Shown here: piece by piece, positions 61,901 to 64,000 of the stretch
Layout: every line of letters starts with the position of its first letter
Position numbering within the stretch: the first letter of the stretch is position 1
Assembly: GCA_964651705.1 (NCBI GenBank)
Contig: CAZYWZ010000023.1
Coordinates: forward strand, 1 to 64,000
Direction of reading: 5' to 3'
DNA length: 64,000 nucleotides
Origin: JADLBR01 sp964651705
GTDB lineage: Bacteria > Verrucomicrobiota > Verrucomicrobiia > JADLBR01
The notes under the pieces: generated by a model
Told to the model about the DNA's origin: nothing
The model's input: only the letters and a program-made list of their open reading frames with translations
The model's database searches: none
Made by a program: the position numbers and the translations under genes

Positions 61901-63854
61901 GCGCTTGCTGCTCGCCCTGCTGGGCGTGGGCCAGCGCCGCCTTTGCCTCGTCGGCGACTTTCCGTTTGGCCGCCGCATCCGTCGCCGCCTCCTGTTTCTG
62001 GGGATCCGTTCTCCCGAAAAGGGCGGCGATGCCACGCCCCTTGCCCTCGGCCGCCTGCGCCTCCTTCTCGGCGGCATCGGCGGCGCCCGTGGCTGCGGCC
62101 AGCTGGTTCTTTGCGCTGGCCAGGGCTTCATCCGCCGCCTTCTTCTCGGCCTGGGCCGAGCCCAACTTCGTGGCCGCCGCATCCGCCGTCGCCTGCGCCC
62201 CTTGTTGTTTCTGCTGGGCCTGCGCCAGCGCGGCACCGGCATCATTGGCCACCTTGCGCTTCGCCGCCGCCTCCCGCACGGACTGGGCCAACTCCGCGGC
62301 CGATATCACCTTTGCGTTGGCCGCCGCCGCCTGGGCCACTTGCTCGGCCGCCTGATAGGCGGCCTGCGCCTCTTGCGGCTTCTGCGGCGCCTGCGCCAGC
62401 GCCGCCTTCGCATCGTCCGCCGCCTTCCTCTTGGCCGCCGCATCCGCCGCGGCCTGCTTCATCTGCTCCTCGGTCCTCCCCGCGCGCTCGACCATCGCCT
62501 TTGCCGACGCCTCCGCCGCCTGCGCCTCCTGCTCCGCGCCCCCCTGAGTGCCCGCCGCCGCCGCCGCCAGATTCTTCGCATTGGCCAGGGCCTCGTCGGC
62601 CGCCTTCTTTTCGGCTTCCGCCCCCGCCCCCTTCTTGGCGGCCGCCTCGGCCGCCGCCTGCGCCCCCTGCTGTTTCTGCTGCGCCTGCGCCAGCGCCGCC
62701 TTCGCATCGTCTGCCGCCTTGCGCTTCGCCGCCGCCTCGCCAGCGACCTGGGCCAGTTCGGCGACCGGCACGACCCGCGCATTCGCCGCAGCCGCCTGCG
62801 CCGCCTGCTCGGCAACCTGATAGGCCGCCGTGGCCGCGGCGAGCTGTTTCTTGGCGTTGGCCAAGGCCTCATCCGCCGCCTTCTTCTGCCCTTCCGCCGC
62901 CACCAACTTCTGCGCGGCATCGGTGGCCTGCGCCTGCGCCCGCTGGTCGGCCTGCTGTGCCTGGGTCAAGGCGGCCTTGGCCTCTTCCGCCGCCTTGCGC
63001 TTCGTCGCCGCTTCCCCCGCCGCCTGCTGCTTCTCGGCCTCCGACACCGGCTTCGCATTCTCCGCTGCCGCCCCCGCGGCCTGCTCGGCTGCCTGATGCG
63101 CGGCCGCGGCCGCGGCCAGCTGCTTGTTGGCGTTCGCCAGCACTTCGTCGGCCGCCTTTTTCTCCTTCTCTACAACGGCAAGCTCTTGCCCCGCCTCGTT
63201 GACCTGCGCCTGTAACTTCTCCTCCCCCTGCCGCGCCCGCGCCAGCGCGACTTTCGCCCCATCCGCCGCCCGGCGCTTCACCGCCGCTTCCGCCGCCGCG
63301 CGCTTGGCTTCCTCCTCGGGCCGATTCGCCGCGTCGGATGCCGCCTTCGCCGCCGCCTCGGCTTCCTTCGCCGCCTTCTCCGCCGCATCATAGGCCTGCT
63401 GCAGCGGGAGCGCCACCGCCTTGGCATCGGCCAACGCCTTGTCCAGCGGCGGCTTCGCGCTCGTCGCGTCGGCCAAACCCTTCACGGCCACGGCCACATT
63501 GTCCTCCGCTTCCTTGATGGCCTTGACGCCCCCTTCCCCGGCCAGTTCCTTCGCCTCCGTCGCCTGCTGCCGCTTCGTGTCGGCGCCCTTCCTAGCCTCG
63601 GCGTACGCCCCGTCGGCCTTCTGCATCGCCGCCCTCAGCGGACCCACCGCCGCATCCGCCTCCCCAGACGCCTTCGCCGCTCCCTCGTATGCCGCCCTCG
63701 CCTCCGCCTCCGTCACCGCCGCCTTCGCCGCATCCGCCCCCACAGCCACCCCACAATGGAAATTCCCCGACGCGACCGCCAAGGCCACAACAAGGACTAC
63801 CCAGCCCCCCTTGCCCCGGGGGAACAACACCTCGCCATCAACGCCGCAATTCAT
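58908..63854 (-). CDS. giant alanine-rich coiled-coil protein fused to DUF1549-DUF1553
   Basis: 1648 residues. A signal/anchor (GWVVLVVALAVASGNFHCGV, about 17-36) is followed by about 1,090 residues of low-complexity Ala/Lys/Gln/Glu helix made of imperfect repeats like AAAKRKAADDAKAALAQAQ and EKKAADEALANAKKQLAAA, clearly coiled coil. From about 1132 to the end it carries DUF1549 (RIDEIIFAKLKASGIEPA, FIRRAYLDLTGKLP) and DUF1553 (NPWFAKAIANRTWAWAMGRG, LKRLIFTSTAYQFSS, LHMLNSATIQQKL). DUF1549/DUF1553 proteins normally carry a cytochrome c-type or other short N-terminal region; a coiled coil of this length is unusual. First gene of the operon. ATG 63854 follows GAGGG. Confidence 0.88.
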   Translation of the reverse strand: MNCGVDGEVLFPRGKGGWVVLVVALAVASGNFHCGVAVGADAAKAAVTEAEARAAYEGAAKASGEADAAVGPLRAAMQKADGAYAEARKGADTKRQQATEAKELAGEGGVKAIKEAEDNVAVAVKGLADATSAKPPLDKALADAKAVALPLQQAYDAAEKAAKEAEAAAKAASDAANRPEEEAKRAAAEAAVKRRAADGAKVALARARQGEEKLQAQVNEAGQELAVVEKEKKAADEVLANANKQLAAAAAAHQAAEQAAGAAAENAKPVSEAEKQQAAGEAATKRKAAEEAKAALTQAQQADQRAQAQATDAAQKLVAAEGQKKAADEALANAKKQLAAATAAYQVAEQAAQAAAANARVVPVAELAQVAGEAAAKRKAADDAKAALAQAQQKQQGAQAAAEAAAKKGAGAEAEKKAADEALANAKNLAAAAAGTQGGAEQEAQAAEASAKAMVERAGRTEEQMKQAAADAAAKRKAADDAKAALAQAPQKPQEAQAAYQAAEQVAQAAAANAKVISAAELAQSVREAAAKRKVANDAGAALAQAQQKQQGAQATADAAATKLGSAQAEKKAADEALASAKNQLAAATGAADAAEKEAQAAEGKGRGIAALFGRTDPQKQEAATDAAAKRKVADEAKAALAHAQQGEQQAQGHANVTAKTLTDAQAQKKAADEASANAKKQLAAAIGAQQLAEQAAQAAESRAKVMAERAARSEEQVRQAGADAEAKRKAAAAAKLALAQAQAAVQEPQKLAAAAAEKFAGPASRKKLLDSAMASVKKQAGATAAAAEAAEQAAQAAERLAAEKRQVADQAAAKRKAAADAAAALAKAQQGEQGAGAQVAAAGQKLAEAQAGKKKADEALAAASQQVGAATAAAQGAEQAAAAADATAKQVAADAAKSDAEKKQAADDAAAKRKVADGAKAALSQAQQKQQEAQKQVAAAAGVVTGADAQKKAADDALANAKKQVAACAAANEGARAVAKELLQLDAASQQATAEAAAKRKAANEAKAALDPKQKALEQATIQANNAAQALDRAEKRKVSTDETLANIRKRVASAKETHVADEKAAGEAEAAAAPLKAEAERTRAAYLAAQDVSDEKRARVQETKAALYRLIAEGRVAGLLEGPDPPKPGNRIDEIIFAKLKASGIEPALCTDAAFIRRAYLDLTGKLPAADEAKAFIRDADKNKRVALIDRLLGQTAHVDYWAMKWSDILRIKAEFPVKLWPNAAQAYYRWVWEAIAKNARYDKFVRELLTSSGSNFRVGPVNFYRAIQDRSPEGIAASVGLALMGTRVLSWPDERRASMAAFFSQVGYKPTSEWKEEIVFWDPLKSTAVPGSIAPGVDAVAKAVSVANKIPQALAQPLSENAPLAATFPDGAKTTIPPDRDPREVFADWLIRAENPWFAKAIANRTWAWAMGRGIIHEPDDIREDNPPAIPELLAYLEKELVSSGYDLRHLKRLIFTSTAYQFSSMPRTKGTEAVAAFANYRLRRVEAEVLIDALNEITGTSDLYTSAVPEPFTYIPEDMPAVALADGSVTSSFLTLFGRSTRATGMESERVSELASPQWLHMLNSATIQQKLQGGPKLAALISAGGKPEEIAERLYLAILSRFPTEADVRAAEEHAKTGAAKGNDVWIDLAWALVNNPEFLLRH

Positions 63855-63914
63855 GGATCGATCCCTCGAAGGCTCTCGGCCCAATCCGGCCGACAAAATC
63901 AAATTTTCGAACCA

Positions 63915-63943
63915 ATTCTAATTATGCCACGTGTCACGGTCAA
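63915..63943 (-). promoter_or_regulatory. sigma70-type promoter of the right-hand operon
   Basis: On the minus strand: -35 TTGACC (63938-63943), spacer exactly 17 bp, -10 TAGAAT (63915-63920), in a locally AT-rich patch. Expected start near 63908, giving a leader of about 54 nt before ATG 63854. One of the few near-consensus promoters visible in the window. Confidence 0.6.
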
Positions 63944-64000
63944 GCCGTTCTGATGCTCGAGAACGCACGTCAGTCGACCGGACCGATGGCGTCGGCGCCC

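Noticed and set aside
58911..63215. Long plus-strand open frames opposite the giant coiled-coil gene (58911-61160 and 61227-63215)
   Set aside because: They are Arg/Leu/Gly-rich mirror frames of a high-GC repetitive gene with no recognisable domain; the minus strand carries DUF1549/DUF1553 and a good promoter.

Overview
High-GC bacterial DNA, most likely from the Planctomycetes-Verrucomicrobia (PVC) group and probably Verrucomicrobiota. The case rests on mass occurrence of secreted sulfatases, the DUF1549/DUF1553 + DUF1501 + PPC-domain cassette, a PEP-CTERM surface protein with TIGR04393-type repeats, LPS synthesis (waaA), a dprA-topB-xer-waaA gene block and several families of interspersed palindromic repeats. 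This is inference from gene content. No rRNA, tRNA, CRISPR array or complete insertion sequence was seen.

Layout. (1) 1-9.6 kb, housekeeping: a lipid/diacylglycerol kinase and rsmD head to head, a LamG-SHOCT secreted protein, then waaA, xer recombinase, topB and dprA on the minus strand. Repeats lie at 14-46, 238-420, 2001-2172, 3235-3266 and 9523-9610. (2) 9.7-16.9 kb: a first sulfatase, a PAS-AraC regulator divergent from a URO-D-like protein, a Tat-exported Gfo/Idh/MocA oxidoreductase and a second sulfatase preceded by a 21-bp-spaced direct repeat. (3) 17.0-20.8 kb: a patch of lower GC and mixed origin holding an esterase with an abnormal N-terminus, a broken methyltransferase-like gene and a beta-helix protein; a 27-nt repeat occurs at two gene starts. 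(4) 20.8-48.0 kb: sixteen consecutive sulfatase genes with no other intact gene family between them, in co-directional runs with 4-bp overlaps or very short gaps (23.6-29.6, 30.1-34.5 and 36.7-48.0 kb), with one member inverted at 34.6-36.5 kb. (5) 48.1-48.55 kb: no intact gene; decayed coding sequence. (6) 48.55-63.9 kb: a minus-strand operon behind a good sigma70-type promoter at 63915-63943. It encodes a 1648-residue coiled-coil DUF1549/DUF1553 protein, a DUF1501 protein, a PPC protein with a zinc ribbon, a DUF1080-like lectin-fold protein, two more sulfatases and the PEP-CTERM repeat protein.

How it fits together. Twenty family S1 sulfatases are present, nearly all with a signal peptide, an N-terminal DD metal ligand pair and a C-x-P-[S/T/A]-R or variant formylglycine motif. 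Together with one sulfatase-glycosidase fusion, an esterase and a beta-helix protein they suggest a locus for stripping sulfate from complex polysaccharides outside the cytoplasm. The maturase (anSME or FGE), a dedicated transporter and most glycosidases are not in the window, so they must be elsewhere. Substrates cannot be assigned from this sequence alone.
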